A DNA stretch of 53,007 nucleotides from an uncultured Victivallales bacterium. Lineage in GTDB: Bacteria; Verrucomicrobiota; Lentisphaeria; Oligosphaerales; JAFGRS01. Numbering within the stretch: the stretch's first letter is position 1; every line of letters starts with the position of its first letter. The stretch is from NCBI GenBank assembly GCA_903837355.1, contig CAILUI010000198.1:1-53007 (forward strand), in the 5' to 3' direction. This document shows, piece after piece, positions 36,701-43,800 of the stretch. The translations under genes were made by a program, and so were the position numbers. Under the pieces are notes generated by a model. The model did no database searches. It was given only the letters and a program-made list of their open reading frames with translations, and was not told the origin of the DNA.

Positions 36701-39700
36701 CCAGTCCGCGGCGATGGACCCCGGCTGGGCATCGCAGTCGACGGTGATCACGTCGGCGGTCACCTCGTCCGGCACCACTGGATCGCACCACTCTTCCCCG
36801 AGGGAGTAGAACCCCACGGCGCCGGTCAGGTATTCGAACGAGGTCCACTCGGAGACCACCTCGGTGTTGGCAGACCACGCGCCGAAGCGGAGGAAGGCGT
36901 TGCCCTGCTCCAGGTTTGAAGGCAGCTTGGGTGTGGGCAGGGAGTCTGCCTCGGGCGCACTGCCCAGGACGATGGCTTTGCCGTCGATGGTGAGGTAAAA
37001 GCGGTCGTAGAACCGGGTGACGACGTACTCGTGCTCCGTGCCGCCGTGGGTGAATAGGGCCGCCCCGCCGTTCATCCGTTTCCCCTCGACCCGGGCGGCC
37101 AATGGGGGCGCGCCGCTGGGCGCAGCCGGCCGGCCACCCAGAACTACCCGATCCTGGTAGACCACCATGGCCCCGACCGGGCTGTACGGCCCCCCCTCAT
37201 CATCGGCATCTGTGGCCAGGGAGTCCCGGTTCTGGTAGCACAGCAATGTCACCGGGTCGTTGTAGGGATTCGATCCGGTGACCGCAAGGCGAAACCGCAC
37301 TGCCCAGACGTCATTCTCCGGGGTGATGCTCTGCAGGAACTGGGAGGAGTTGTCGCGCGCGGGGATGCGTACCCCCGGGCCGGCAATAGCCGCGATGCCT
37401 TCCGGCAGGTCTGCCGCAAGGTCGAGCCCGGGGATGGCCCCGTTGGCCGAGCCGGTCCAGGGCGGGTTGCCCGCCGCGCTGCCGGGCAGTGCCTGTCCCG
37501 CCTGGAAGATGGCCTGCACGACGCCCGCAACGGCCAGCCCCTCAGGCGAGTCCTCGGCGGTCGTCGTCTCGATGCTGGCACCCAGCGACCTGCGGTTGCT
37601 GACGTCGAGTGTGTAGATGGTGTGCGTGTAGGTCGTGTCGGAGGCCAGCCCCGAATCCTCGAACACGACGCGCTCGGCGCCCGCCTCAACCGGGAGAGCG
37701 CCCACCAGCCTGGCTTCTCCCTCTCCCTGGCGGACGATGAGGAAGCCGATGCAGTCCCGGTCCAGCGCCGCAGGGGACTGCCAGCGCAGAAACGCGGTGT
37801 CCGTCCCGGCCTGTGCCGTGAGATCGGACACCTCATAGAGGGGCCTGGCCGTGCTATCGGGCCTCACGGTCACAGACTCGGAGACTGCCAGGTTCCCAAG
37901 GCTGTCCCAGGCTCGGAGGACGAAGTGGTAGGCTTCCCCGTTCGTCAGCCCCGTGATCTCCAGCCACCGGCCGGCTGGGTCAACGACGGGCAGGACAGCC
38001 AGGCTGCTGCCTATGCCGTAGAGGATCTCCTGGGTCATCACCTCCAGGCTGGACTCCTGATGGGTCTCTGGGTCCGCGTAGCGCCACGATAGCCGTGCGC
38101 AGCCGTCGCCCGGCATCCCGCTCAGGATGGGTACGGGGGGCGGCGCTGAGTCCTGGTTGGTCGTGTCCGTGCCGGAGGCGCCCGCCCCGGCGCCGGGCAC
38201 CAGGCGGAGGGTCTTCGAGACCAGAAGCGCCCCATCGGGGAGTTCTGCGGCGAAGACAAACCAGTACTCGACGCCCCGCTCGAGTCCGTCGACGGCGAGC
38301 CGCGTGGCGGTTGGCTCGGGTGTTGCGGTCACGGGCGGGGCGGCAGTCCCGCTCGGGGCGTAAAGCACATGCAGCGCCACGGGAGCGGGGTCAACGACGG
38401 CGCCGGTGGCAGCGTCGCGGAACGTCCAGGCCAGGAGGGCTCCTGCCTTCGTCGGCATCCCGAACAGCAGTGCCTCCACGCCCGCGCCAGTGAGGACTTG
38501 TCCAGGCGCCTCAGTCGCGTTCGCCGTGTCGATGCGGGCGAGGTCTCCGCACAGCAGCCACGGGTCCGCATAGCCGGGCGAGTCCGTACGGCCCTTCAAT
38601 TGAGTCAGGATGCGGTAGGTGTAGACGTCCGGCTCCACCGGCGGCGCGGTCTGGAGTACCCCGGCCAGGGCCGTGTCGGTGACCAGGTTGCCGACATAGA
38701 GCACCTCCGCGGGGCCCAGCGTATCCCCGGCACTGAGGCCGGTCGGGATGGCCGTCCGGGCCGGTGTGCTCCCGGCGTCGTCATTGCCGGCATACCGTAT
38801 CACGATGTTGGTGGTGTCAGTGTAGGGGGCCTCCGTGTCGGGGTCCTGCCGGAACTTTGCCTCGATGGGACTGAAGGCCCGGTCCGGCTCTGTCGCCGCG
38901 ATCTGCAGGTCATAGACAAAACGCTTGGTGGTATCGATGCCGCCTGGGAAACCTATGGCCAGGGCGACGTCCTCGATGTGGAAGTCGGAGAAGATCCCGA
39001 TGACGGCCGCGTCGTCAGCGTACGTATCGGTGGCGGTGAAGCTGAATGCCTCGCCGACGTGCTTGCCGGTGCTGCTCACATAATCGTCCACCTGCCAGTC
39101 CGGGTACAGCGTCAATGCCTGAATGGCCGGGCAGTGGCCGGTGACCTGGGCCTGGCCAGGGCTCAGCGCTACTTGGTCGCCCTCGCTCACATGGAAGGAA
39201 TCGACCGAGTTCACTAAGTAGTCGTTGCGGTGGCTCACGTGCACCTCGTAGCGCTTGTGGCTATCCACCAGCACGGACGCCACGATGTCGCCCCGGTACT
39301 GGTTCGTGATCTCGATGTGGTTCAGGGCGTTGGTCGCCCCCTCGCCCGCAACGATCGTCCCGATGTTAGAGCCCTCGAAGACCCAGGACTCGCCGCCCCG
39401 GAGCGGCACGGTCCACGTCTCCTCCCCCAGGGTAAGCTCCAGCTCGTCACCGTCGATGCTGATAGTCGTACCTTCGAGCACCGTCGTCGAGTCGGTGTAG
39501 GCGAAGGGCACCTCGTCGACTGCGATCAGGTAGCGCTGATAGGTGTCCAGCCCGTCGACCGTGGCGACGACCTCGCCCTCCGAGGTCACGTCCATCGAGA
39601 TGCGGTTCTGGCGGTCCGGCCGCATGTCCTCCGGCCTGAACATGGGCACCGGTGTCGAGAGTGGGTGCCAGCCCCCGACCACGGAAAGCGGGTGCGTGCC

Positions 39701-40831
39701 CCCGGGGCCCGTGCCTCCGGCGACCGAAACGCTGCTGCCGTCCTCGGCGATGGTGATCTCCTGTCCCTCCGTGGCATAGACGACTTCGGTTTGGGCCAGC
39801 GGCTGGTGATCGAACTCGATGCGGTAGCGCCGGTAGGTGTCGAGGCCATCGACCACAGCCACGACCTCCAGCGCCTCCACCAGAGGCAGCGCAACCGCGT
39901 TGTCCGAACCGATCTCCAGGTCAGCGGGCGCGAACGGGCCGCTGCGCTGACTTCGCAGAATCGACCCGAGCGGACAGGCCAGCGAATAGGTGTCCGCGGG
40001 GCTGCCGTCCTGGTGCACGACGCTCAGGACCGTCCCGTTCTCCGTGAACTCCAGCCCATCGTCCTCGACGACGTAGACCGCCTGCTGCTCGCTCAACGGT
40101 GCCCGCCCGATGTCGATCCGGTAGCGCTGGCGGGTGTCGAGGCCAGCGATAGTAGCCGTGATCTCGCCGCGGTCGATCACATCCCACCGCCCGGAGAGGT
40201 CACCATTACCGAGAATGTCCCCGGGGTGGAAGAAGCTCTGCCCTTCCGGCAGCGCCGGCTGCTGCACGTGCCAGTTCGCGGGCAGAGCAAGCCCATACTC
40301 CTCCGACTCGTCGGTGAGCGGGTCGGTGACCGTTAGCATGCCCGTGCCGGCATTGGCGTCCATCGTGAGGGCGAGCCGCGCGTCCTCCATGGCGGCAATG
40401 GAAACGATCGGGGCGAGCGGATCCCCGCCCAGATCCATGAGGTAGCGTCTGCGGGTGTCCAAGCCCGAGACGGTGACCGTGCACGTCCCCACGTAGGTCA
40501 TGGCTACAGGCAGGACGCCGTCGGGGATGTAGTAGTCCGCAGGGGTGAAGGGACCCTCATAGGGCATATAGCCGACCTGCACCTGGTCCAGGCCCCACCC
40601 CCCGGGGAGTTGGCGGATCGGCATGCCGTTGCAGAGAGCGACTCCATCCACCACGGTCAGGGCCACTGGCTCATCAGCCGGGACGGTGACCGAGTCGGTG
40701 TAGCCGAACGGATGGTGGTGGATCTCGAGTTGGCAGGTATCGGCGGCCCGTGCCGGCCCCCCCCCGGCGAACGCCAGGAATGCCAGCAGGGCGAGGACCC
40801 GTATCCGGTGACGTTTTCCCGCTCCGTTCAT
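21716..40831 (-). CDS. Giant secreted Rhs/YD-repeat polymorphic toxin, 6371 aa
   Basis: Start ATG 40831 follows GGAGGGAGG; the signal peptide is RVLALLAFLAFAGGGPARAA. Domains in order: about 30-640, roughly six ~100-residue repeats sharing GLDTxxRYxI and a DxVxVxEG-like strand (unrecognised); about 700-1110, fibronectin III-like; about 1130-1330 and again further on, LamG-like; Ig-like blocks (about 2650-2870); an IPT/TIG-like unit (about 3110-3160); an EF-hand-like DDLDGDEVATARDLDLDADGLPD and poly-Ala; poly-Gly near 3825; then a DUF6531-like entry (VPGRMLDFSVAQTYRSG, about 4404) into YD/Rhs repeats. The core ends GRWLSEDPAGYADGLNLYAYCANDPVNAVDPLGL (to 6098). The tip (6099-6371) has EAHHLLEK (His6278-His6279), an AHH-type HNH/EndoVII nuclease. 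The shell presumably encapsulates the tip for delivery after Sec export. No PAAR-like domain is seen. Its close partner is the gene 31 bp upstream. Confidence 0.93.
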   Translation of the reverse strand: MNGAGKRHRIRVLALLAFLAFAGGGPARAADTCQLEIHHHPFGYTDSVTVPADEPVALTVVDGVALCNGMPIRQLPGGWGLDQVQVGYMPYEGPFTPADYYIPDGVLPVAMTYVGTCTVTVSGLDTRRRYLMDLGGDPLAPIVSIAAMEDARLALTMDANAGTGMLTVTDPLTDESEEYGLALPANWHVQQPALPEGQSFFHPGDILGNGDLSGRWDVIDRGEITATIAGLDTRQRYRIDIGRAPLSEQQAVYVVEDDGLEFTENGTVLSVVHQDGSPADTYSLACPLGSILRSQRSGPFAPADLEIGSDNAVALPLVEALEVVAVVDGLDTYRRYRIEFDHQPLAQTEVVYATEGQEITIAEDGSSVSVAGGTGPGGTHPLSVVGGWHPLSTPVPMFRPEDMRPDRQNRISMDVTSEGEVVATVDGLDTYQRYLIAVDEVPFAYTDSTTVLEGTTISIDGDELELTLGEETWTVPLRGGESWVFEGSNIGTIVAGEGATNALNHIEITNQYRGDIVASVLVDSHKRYEVHVSHRNDYLVNSVDSFHVSEGDQVALSPGQAQVTGHCPAIQALTLYPDWQVDDYVSSTGKHVGEAFSFTATDTYADDAAVIGIFSDFHIEDVALAIGFPGGIDTTKRFVYDLQIAATEPDRAFSPIEAKFRQDPDTEAPYTDTTNIVIRYAGNDDAGSTPARTAIPTGLSAGDTLGPAEVLYVGNLVTDTALAGVLQTAPPVEPDVYTYRILTQLKGRTDSPGYADPWLLCGDLARIDTANATEAPGQVLTGAGVEALLFGMPTKAGALLAWTFRDAATGAVVDPAPVALHVLYAPSGTAAPPVTATPEPTATRLAVDGLERGVEYWFVFAAELPDGALLVSKTLRLVPGAGAGASGTDTTNQDSAPPPVPILSGMPGDGCARLSWRYADPETHQESSLEVMTQEILYGIGSSLAVLPVVDPAGRWLEITGLTNGEAYHFVLRAWDSLGNLAVSESVTVRPDSTARPLYEVSDLTAQAGTDTAFLRWQSPAALDRDCIGFLIVRQGEGEARLVGALPVEAGAERVVFEDSGLASDTTYTHTIYTLDVSNRRSLGASIETTTAEDSPEGLAVAGVVQAIFQAGQALPGSAAGNPPWTGSANGAIPGLDLAADLPEGIAAIAGPGVRIPARDNSSQFLQSITPENDVWAVRFRLAVTGSNPYNDPVTLLCYQNRDSLATDADDEGGPYSPVGAMVVYQDRVVLGGRPAAPSGAPPLAARVEGKRMNGGAALFTHGGTEHEYVVTRFYDRFYLTIDGKAIVLGSAPEADSLPTPKLPSNLEQGNAFLRFGAWSANTEVVSEWTSFEYLTGAVGFYSLGEEWCDPVVPDEVTADVITVDCDAQPGSIAADWSGYEAADDVATYRVTVIGLPEYEAFTQSRSITIPIPTPMPYRLIVQAIDTFGNRSPAGAGVLFQARPMARNGIVKVLTTPSNYASVRFRASNPAGIATEGDWLRFTDGAAYRAPRVPIPVPRWSVELEFVLCPAMMTVGDASFPVITPTDILQFESLTSSKSIRVGDGQLHVGDTSLGSFVPGGDIHSLRLMDSDDTMHAFMDGRYMGTVTGFSLLALRLGHLDAASATTIAVRHFAYIYGAIDAPEFAALAPPENTAVIPVAAVDQTGSSFADGRLDLAWETPDDTVASFDIDLRTPLFEALDRARTEAVPLLRNIPCHRLENGVLVEVSAAYAALPASFAPRSAHLVPRGVWGASGLGDAYAVPATLPLGGGTVASHTSIDSPTLPAGWSFQAGDSRTTRLRSPSCFIPSYSQRTGAAEALAVQAGTIMPDGYQSNPAVLPLGPSWSVSFLVRFDSFRGTFFDAVAARGPSLALTYDGNDITFAGARLAVSSTAQNRVDVHVEPASSNGSGDLTLVRVTANGTLLRPQGVFGGGAPWPFTSAISSAFDATSIVRLGNLSYMPATTTGVEPAPTVRAPIRWAEIALETAAAVDVCATSPTNPVSDVWAYFPQAVTPVEGTDEAGGGYVWLQSTAREVPSLSFSPPQGLVSDTWSIEFLAASRGEGAHVDVVAPGYTVRTSLEPSSGDALEPNRVRLLAAPGRLTAFVDGRECSLLSPVPGNAFVVPQASGSTPKPVPQITLLAPQPSQGEAVRVAPGPGIVNGVSFCGLVVVTGALDSDAAGFVPMAGILHTEVACLDAEGEQHETASDFLFQPLFLSTPATQAIWAPDSTKGNVVSGPIGVTEVYRHTYQPGSYGVTAVAVVPGMPNVASLAQLGAAGDGFPYVAAALNHLTPSGRYVVDTTIRPPENLVVRPGDDSIHLEWTPYRNQTPDRYLLIIHDPDPEPGIDPRTQPLLYQTSVNATALDLSFLPDENNPISLAHLRGRNLTLRLFAESDHGRSEPLTRTVSTNDSESVTLTPGLKPVFEVDTGDRLATLEVASHPDDTHGYALWRNEPGPEGTDWGPLATIERVLVRLHEGAPARLDLLAGHWPSYTHITQAQALGFPSATQAASIGELLTDIDRSLFFFHGDGRAFAVPVGGILNPTPEAPSSYRFTLDPWDDALPDATDPLPVPNLGSTEAGAGEIPVCQTPPHYVKTVTVAGAPANVAPVILDQTCSLLLDGKPVRTLRQWAVAEGRSIPEWIHNNIDLDIPAIPASAASAQFALVGARAADRTLVRVAVDANGQEPFVTYSREASFVDGEEDNPDLPPPFVYSRVARRVELEVSTTLCPAEDLLPGLNTLSILARDADGADNLMPLLVRAVSRTGAPTAAKSVLFDAEAPVVTLLEPASQGSDPPVAIGRLVLSGLIRDVSGVRDLRILIDGREVLPNPDGAAVGNGAFWMAVDSIETPGTHTVQLVVEDLTGNETTLPEQEFIFVPAGVSMGIKLGLLAGGARAVQASFHGIDTTGVGGPPEGAPCLMGMSLNGQELALDVIERLAAGESVPVAELGVDLPPSGYTILQFAATVAWPDTGDPAETTVLTDTVYWYANDAGPVVGRISIPSGRALFATNGVATIASYVVEYLDIDPGVDAVRVRVYVPSVQAPHTWTDVTSRFSVTPFFARLLTGQTLQLPAANPQIRIVIPETGDAYPATEATIPYVVMDASLSEAPIIESVDSFILATGMTQTVTLRGINLAGVTTVELITADDSYAVSLPVVRSVAGDQSGETTDGSAADLLVVHVAAPADGPAFLSVGGVLQQHLPVISVAADSAQIAAAAPRFVDDLDGDEVATARDLDLDADGLPDTSAAEAAVAAAAAAAAGGATPALAGTGDPEDATTLPAGPSGASGAGLLPGATVDAAGTPLDAYDLGGDVYILYPHVSGASESLPVMETGDKLLSIAGYAPGTVLWIEVSVNGSTGLRTEVAALTTAGAPAGLVAFWARNILIDPTDTTVTIDGYSMSGTLFSKSCALVVDVNQPAVTLAASLGSSPVLGYHSLYHGLQVGDSGLHLQGAYLLAGVVRDNLRLDMDSLEFRLDNRPLPKEDFFVWQMTRSVAVFMLPLNKHIDIWRHCAESPAAEFVDVRDMVYSPHIFSVLAADSFGRRAILNRVISFVPGRKVSLGLQHTLTKSVQTPSGFVADACAAAVQRTGEGFGDAVKFVLNYSGYKPPDPVPMHVGLYSVELGGSGILDVRDFGVSAHDLWSWELSAAQYGPHDATNILADVEHNPLHATGHFEDYQSFYFGHAPNCTTNGNVAVALASVETYQGGAIEQMAEVCRGQPFDPARNPALRVVAGTVMPRDAGGTFSATECNQGPSVQYREWTAEYKLTSSHNTVSFDLTSGSFYDRAADRFSSTGNMGVLANGYAITWKASCGSWVTVPGRSEWTDWSVSTDWDASTGWIGWGGGGGGGGGGGGGSGWGALAGPVARRATLTPTSAVLHPGQSQAFVLSVSTGDYGPARPADYHAACENVPPGLDVSPLPPRELTTGSYPFTASCSFPNIRGSFAGAPEVGWLGEEAEGCVRNTDVYVVNGIYYYAMQYFLNYRVYGVGLAIAPHLQPAQLQLDDAVYQFVPLSQPYAQIAVDESTLFIRKDPTRDASIVDFDVFVQDPLALCAENPFSFAVSAAVNGAALPASAILRYESADLRPAYRVNVRNYDVTCGWNDLTLSFTSALGYVSHHVVSIDVGDLDGERSTQDDLYVASVTSGTRAIDAPDVHYVRVFGEFETATKSIKAMGKVTSTFGLKRRESRFGRFQRQLFVADPRPMSGTASTALVGTSPDMGAVLADAGDTVGVSDTTQTVNLYVEGVAILQGASPTHTLTVATAATPPVYQDFTVEGWLSQERLGGTLPADARFVLSILRRDGSPVPVIGTGGSGIVSVAPVSTASAFDGRGVEIAGPVFTFTDHLDSGSRFDPVTNEIVVLPGEILVVSLKGLESRAMVPIQATLDDYEAVTGVTPAAAFAFPTKGMAVTPTVLLHNRQLKVSHTSFAVPGRMLDFSVAQTYRSGHPGSGSLGPGWSASWEACFVPDGAGFIFCGPDGRRDVFARSPSGSDLVIPPGYDIKAELRASDTEILICHTGGGETLYRAEKGEQALRLRYHRDRFGNRITFRYNEFDVIDQVVDDMDRPYSFAFQSLGARGTRLAWVRDFDSRLIRYTYDDRGRLTAVTAENVSMSDSCTVSYAYDEDDRLVAIGTAGDDDWFGVTYETAPSGEVSGVSWGHGTPRCSENFTRSGLLTTHTDTNGVLTAYQFSTADPVLCATEDVDPTGLALMTDFSYNAERRLATTVHPLLDAVTTTYGSGSSTDKRGTADVTEVRRSAGSRANADGGVTGNSTSDLVDTYTYDPGAFHQNVTADYADGSYAYSHYAGPLAVLAWVDVPDQSASSSVPLTTYYTYNDHGQVEMIVRTDGSVTEYSYYQTNDRYQNLMDLEGYIYSVTTMPSLSAPSSDRFTTYTGHDISGNIVSEVTTKAATTLHAYDGFGNRTVTWHPTMRDGDRASRVVETYAYDNRGRQTAHTVHNPVAEGSSPATATYHYVESATASEYDDSGRLSASTAPGQNETLTTTYGYDGAATRPSWVLNPNQAYTHLLYDSAGRTTTVITADDLPDGPISRDLPLGAVAEITTLNDNGEPTLISRFYGSGSDAFSASVAEDEVQITRDWSGRASITENLISGGVAYSLWNGAGQADETWSEAAGGQLLSHVVYTYHANGDPATATQYVAGTTVQAEQVDYTSRTQTSETTAGSTPTVTRVTTRNCVGHAVGTETSSGTGAPAYSITRQFDKDGMLLSDSSGHDSTASGNSLANAPVSSFNATNHLTRTEVPELGATGSDAYRIAPSGIGAPGVVADPDACASARQIAPDGSTVTTQEALGQQDERATRTLTSVAGGSSIVLRGSQATRTLCDLAGRPVETTYHYGVESEEDLGDETCSEVRTYDRYGRTATVTRKDGTTLFYSYYPRTDSNLNSRDQLHEIRDDANHLVRHLGDYNCFGKPTVLDEFYSPGDTTSYVRLVQVYYGDHTPSVGSTDPAYGRLESETTTVYSGGSVTSPSLSVTYTYDSAGRRAELFFPGGDRRLAYTYDPLGRLDTLLKQNATGTTLASILHLDYDPDFPDLVTQRTILTNSVLSISYAAPHLGLVGAIQFGSQYLCTFAYDRRGQKTATGQWQNLATNTTRTYTYDGLQRARAAAPATGDAFGTEAFPLDSFENLNTSETTPAVLDGKTLAYSAAADRNRYAQVVDSNAAVRLTGTPGYEFAGVWYRYEFDFAAGTGTPATGTGSNSVVTQDFGAAYATRADTLVVGWGAGMAALAVNRTPVPGSPAEYASFIPLRDATGNAVNWELAVEDGDYRVTVVTGDPGDTTATAYSVGADGGVTVISGTNDPANGDYWLVGSAWVTVSDGRLTLSGGTADSNLCWVSVEAAAGKVVDGPTPSVTLQDALNGSRTYSFAHDGLGNVAQDHEFTFTWDSSGRLASAQDSRYVAGSALHPVPQSVLYLYDALGRRVARLYDGQEAGTWPDERVVYDGLQPIEERSLDGSTVFRRYWNPPAVTAPLVVEENLDGNSTVDGTGDAQYVVLTDDRGTVMGVAGPTGTLAEKLFYNTTGVAKSTSPAGTPALDAAGFPICHSRYVRFGWAGMYREFFTGLGHTHFREYSPLHGRWLSEDPAGYADGLNLYAYCANDPVNAVDPLGLEIVQVEGRYAGYGYYHVYGGWHNENYLGTVRYRLGTPDQDPTSYAAYLAAKRIETVGGDLARLASVLKAGAATAEIAIRVASDPLDDLASAVEFAANPSVVTAIGCVPLLPGGFRKLDDIADAGSLRRLDNLAERCDGGAFHRVSQAGRGSPDSFYSYRELNKLLHETGMTGTGAGFEAHHLLEKQFAARLGLRQEDTISVALTPMWHRNVGKMGTNLDDAISKELQALGTTKSRASVEQIWQAHRNVYDRAGYHEWSSALHKAYFEPLGVAY
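22538..22579 (-). repeat. Rhs-core junction in the giant gene, shared with the orphan cassettes
   Basis: These 42 bp encode CANDPVNAVDPLGL. The first 17 nt, TGCGCCAATGACCCGGT, are identical in all five toxin genes of the window; copy A differs at 3 of 42 positions. The upstream arm of the inverted repeat found in the orphans is missing here (ATGCATA replaces it), so only a half-site exists. Confidence 0.85.
38900..40520 (-). repeat. Region coding for N-terminal ~100-residue tandem repeats of the giant protein
   Basis: Anchors of the repeat are GLDTRRRY (about residue 120), GLDTRQRY (233), GLDTYRRY (328), GLDTYQRY (427), DSHKRY (525) and GIDTTKRF (633), so the period is about 95-113 residues. 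After each anchor come a short strand and a V(E/A)(E/D)G-like turn, and in several units a FxPxD segment precedes the next anchor. Residues about 30-60 look like a partial first unit. Confidence 0.75.
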
Positions 40832-40862
40832 AGGCACCTCCCTCCACAGGGCAGCCAATGCC

Positions 40863-43800
40863 TCAACGGAGCTCAAACTTGATCTTCACCGGCTTCTCCG
40901 TCCGGTAGGCCTCCGCGTCGGCCTCGCCCCAGACAGTGTAGTCTGTCCGTTCGTCCTCGGGGCCGGCAAAGGGGATCCTCGAATCCCAGAACCCCCGCAC
41001 CCACCAGACGCCCTGGGCAGGCTTGGGTCCGGGGATGATCGTCGCGATCTGCTTCCACTGGCTCTCGTACCCGGTCTCCTGCGGATCAGCCGGGTCAAGC
41101 GGCTTCTTGACGAAGATATCCACGAAGAGGCTGCCGTCGAATCTCTCCGTCTCAAGGGCAAGGTTGATCTCGAACACGCCGTGGAAGACGCAGGGCGGAT
41201 TGGGGTGCGTGTCGTAGAGACTCATGGGCTGCCCGCTCGTGGTGTCGGTGTACCCGTCGCGCAGGGCCTGAACCTGGGCGGACGTCATAGCCTGGAGCTG
41301 GGCCAGGGAGTACTGGGTGCGCTTGAGCACGTTCGCCCCGGGGATCATGACGTAGGCGGCAGCCCCTTCCTCCACCATCACCTCGCCCACATGGAAGTCG
41401 GTGACCTCATACTGCGAACTCAGATCGGTCGTAGCGCGGAAGAAGTCCACCTCGAGCCGGATGGCGGACTGACGGCGGAAGAGCTTGACCGGGACGCCGG
41501 TATCGGCGAGCGCCGGCACCGGGACGCTGGTGGTCGGATCGTCGATGGCGACAGGAATGTCGTTCACGTACATGGTCACGATCGCGGACCGGGCGACGCT
41601 GCCAGTGTGATCGAGGTCGACTGCGACCTGCAGCCGGGTCCATGTGTTCGGCGCCAGAGCCAGTCCCTCCGAGACCGCCGAGAAGGTCTCCCCGATGTCC
41701 AGACGCATCAGGCCATTTGCGCCGACGTACCAGTGGAGCTTGCTGACGCCGGCGGCTTCGTCCACGAGCAGGTCGACCGCCCCCGCGGCGCCTATACGCA
41801 GACGGGCTTCGAGCACGAACTTGCTGCCATAGTGCAGCGTCGGGCCGAGGATGAACAGGTCGGTATCGGCACTCTCGTCGAACACCAAGGAGGTGCCGCC
41901 AGTGCCGTTGTAGCTGAAGGTCACCCCGTCGGTATCCGGTGAGCCGTCGGAGGAGTCGAGGAGATAGGGAGTCAGATCGCCGAACCCGGCGTTTCCGAAA
42001 CGGGTAAGGACATTCGCCTGGCTGTTCCATTCCTGGTCGTTGAACTCATAGAGATAGGTCATGTCCGCAGTCGTGACCAGGATCTGCACGGTGTAGGTCT
42101 CGGCGCTGTAGTCTGTCCCGTCGGAGACGCGGTAGGTGAAGTGGTCCGGTCCCAGGTAGGCGGGGTTGGGAGTGTAACTCCAGTCACCGCCGTCCTCCTG
42201 CAGCTCCCCGTGGGCCGGCGGGTCCACGACGACGAGGATAACGTCCGACCCCTCGACCGGGTCGTCGATAACCGGATCGTTCTGTTGGGGCACAACGGCG
42301 CAGGCGGTGTCGCGGGCCGTGCGCAGCACCAGGTCCTTCCCTTCCGGGAGATCGTTCACTGGCGTCACGTTGAGCGTAACCGTGGCCGTGTAGGTTGCCT
42401 GCCCGGCGTCCGTCACCCGGAATGTGAGCGAATCCGAGCCGTTCCAGTTCGCGGTTGGCGTGAAGACGACCGTAGGGAGGCCGGTATCGTCGACGGTCCC
42501 GTGGGCGGGCCCCTGGGTGATCGCGTAGGTCACCGGGTCCCCGTCGGGGTCGCCCCCGGAGAGGGTGAGCGTGACGGGGGTGTCCTCTGATGTAGTGACC
42601 GTGCTGTTCGATGCGTAAGGCGAGTCGTTCACGGGCGCGACCACCAAAGTCACCGTCGCAGGGGAACTGGTATCGCCCCCGGCGACGACGACGAAGGAGA
42701 AGGCGTCTTGCCCGTTGTAGTTGGCGGCCGGCGTGTAGGTCAGGCTCGGGGCCGTACCGGTGAGCGTGCCGTGCTGCGGCTGGGTAGCGACCGCGAACGC
42801 CAGCGTGCCTTCGTCCGGGTCCGTGCCCGTCAGAGTGATCTCCGCCGGGGTGTCCTCATCGAGGTTGACGGCCTGGGGGTCTGCCACCGGCGGCGGCTCG
42901 GCCTCAAGGATCTGGGCGACCGCCGGGCACGAGGCGAGAAGTATGCCGTCACGGGCCGCCACCGAGCAGTCTGGATAGAGCAGCTCGGACGCCTCCGTAT
43001 AGTCGCCGCCCCACCCCCCCCCCCACCATAGGTCGGAGCCGAGATCGTATGTGACGATGGTGCCCTGGTTGGGGTAGCCAACCTGGTCGAGATCGTGGAC
43101 CTCAACCATGAAGCTCCGCGAGTCCGCCACCCAGTAAGGGGAGCCCTCAAACTCGTGGCACCAGTTCCACCCGTAACCGTCCGGGCTCCACCAGTGGGAG
43201 TCCTGGTGGAGATGCCCTGAGTACTGAACGTAACCGATCACCACCGCCCCGTTCAGCAGCGCCACATGGGCCCCGAAGCTGTTGGGGTCCCCCCCCTTCT
43301 GCAGATACGACGAGGACCAGTAGGGCTGCCAGTTGTACGGGCTGGTGTACCAGTAGCCCTGCACAACGCCGGTATCCCTTAGTTCATAGAGGTAGACACG
43401 GCCCCCGGCTGCGTACCCCGGCCATCCAGCGGCGATCATGCTGCCCTCTACAGCAACAGCAGTTGCGAACCTGCCGCTTGGGTCCCCGCTCTGAGAGGTT
43501 GGCCGCAGAGTTGCCATGCGGGTCCAAGGCCCTCCTCCCTTCCTGAAAACGGAAAGGCTGCCGCCGCCCTGGCTGTACTGGTTGCCGTCGTGAGCGGCAA
43601 CGAGCACAGTGCCACTGACGGCAACCGCCCGCCCCAGCCCTCTGACCGAGGCGGAGATCTGTGACCCGGTGAACGCAGTCTCAAGCGACCATGAGGTCCC
43701 CTCTCGCACGTAGATGCAGACTGCCCCGGAATGGTACTGGTAGTTGTACGTGAGGTTCCCAGGTGCGCCCACCGCCAGCCGGTCCCCGTCGATCGACACG

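Noticed and set aside
43662..43672. TGACCCGGTG inside the FG-GAP gene as another cassette site
   Set aside because: No leader, no inverted arm and no toxin or immunity gene; it lies in the middle of an intact coding frame, so probably chance.
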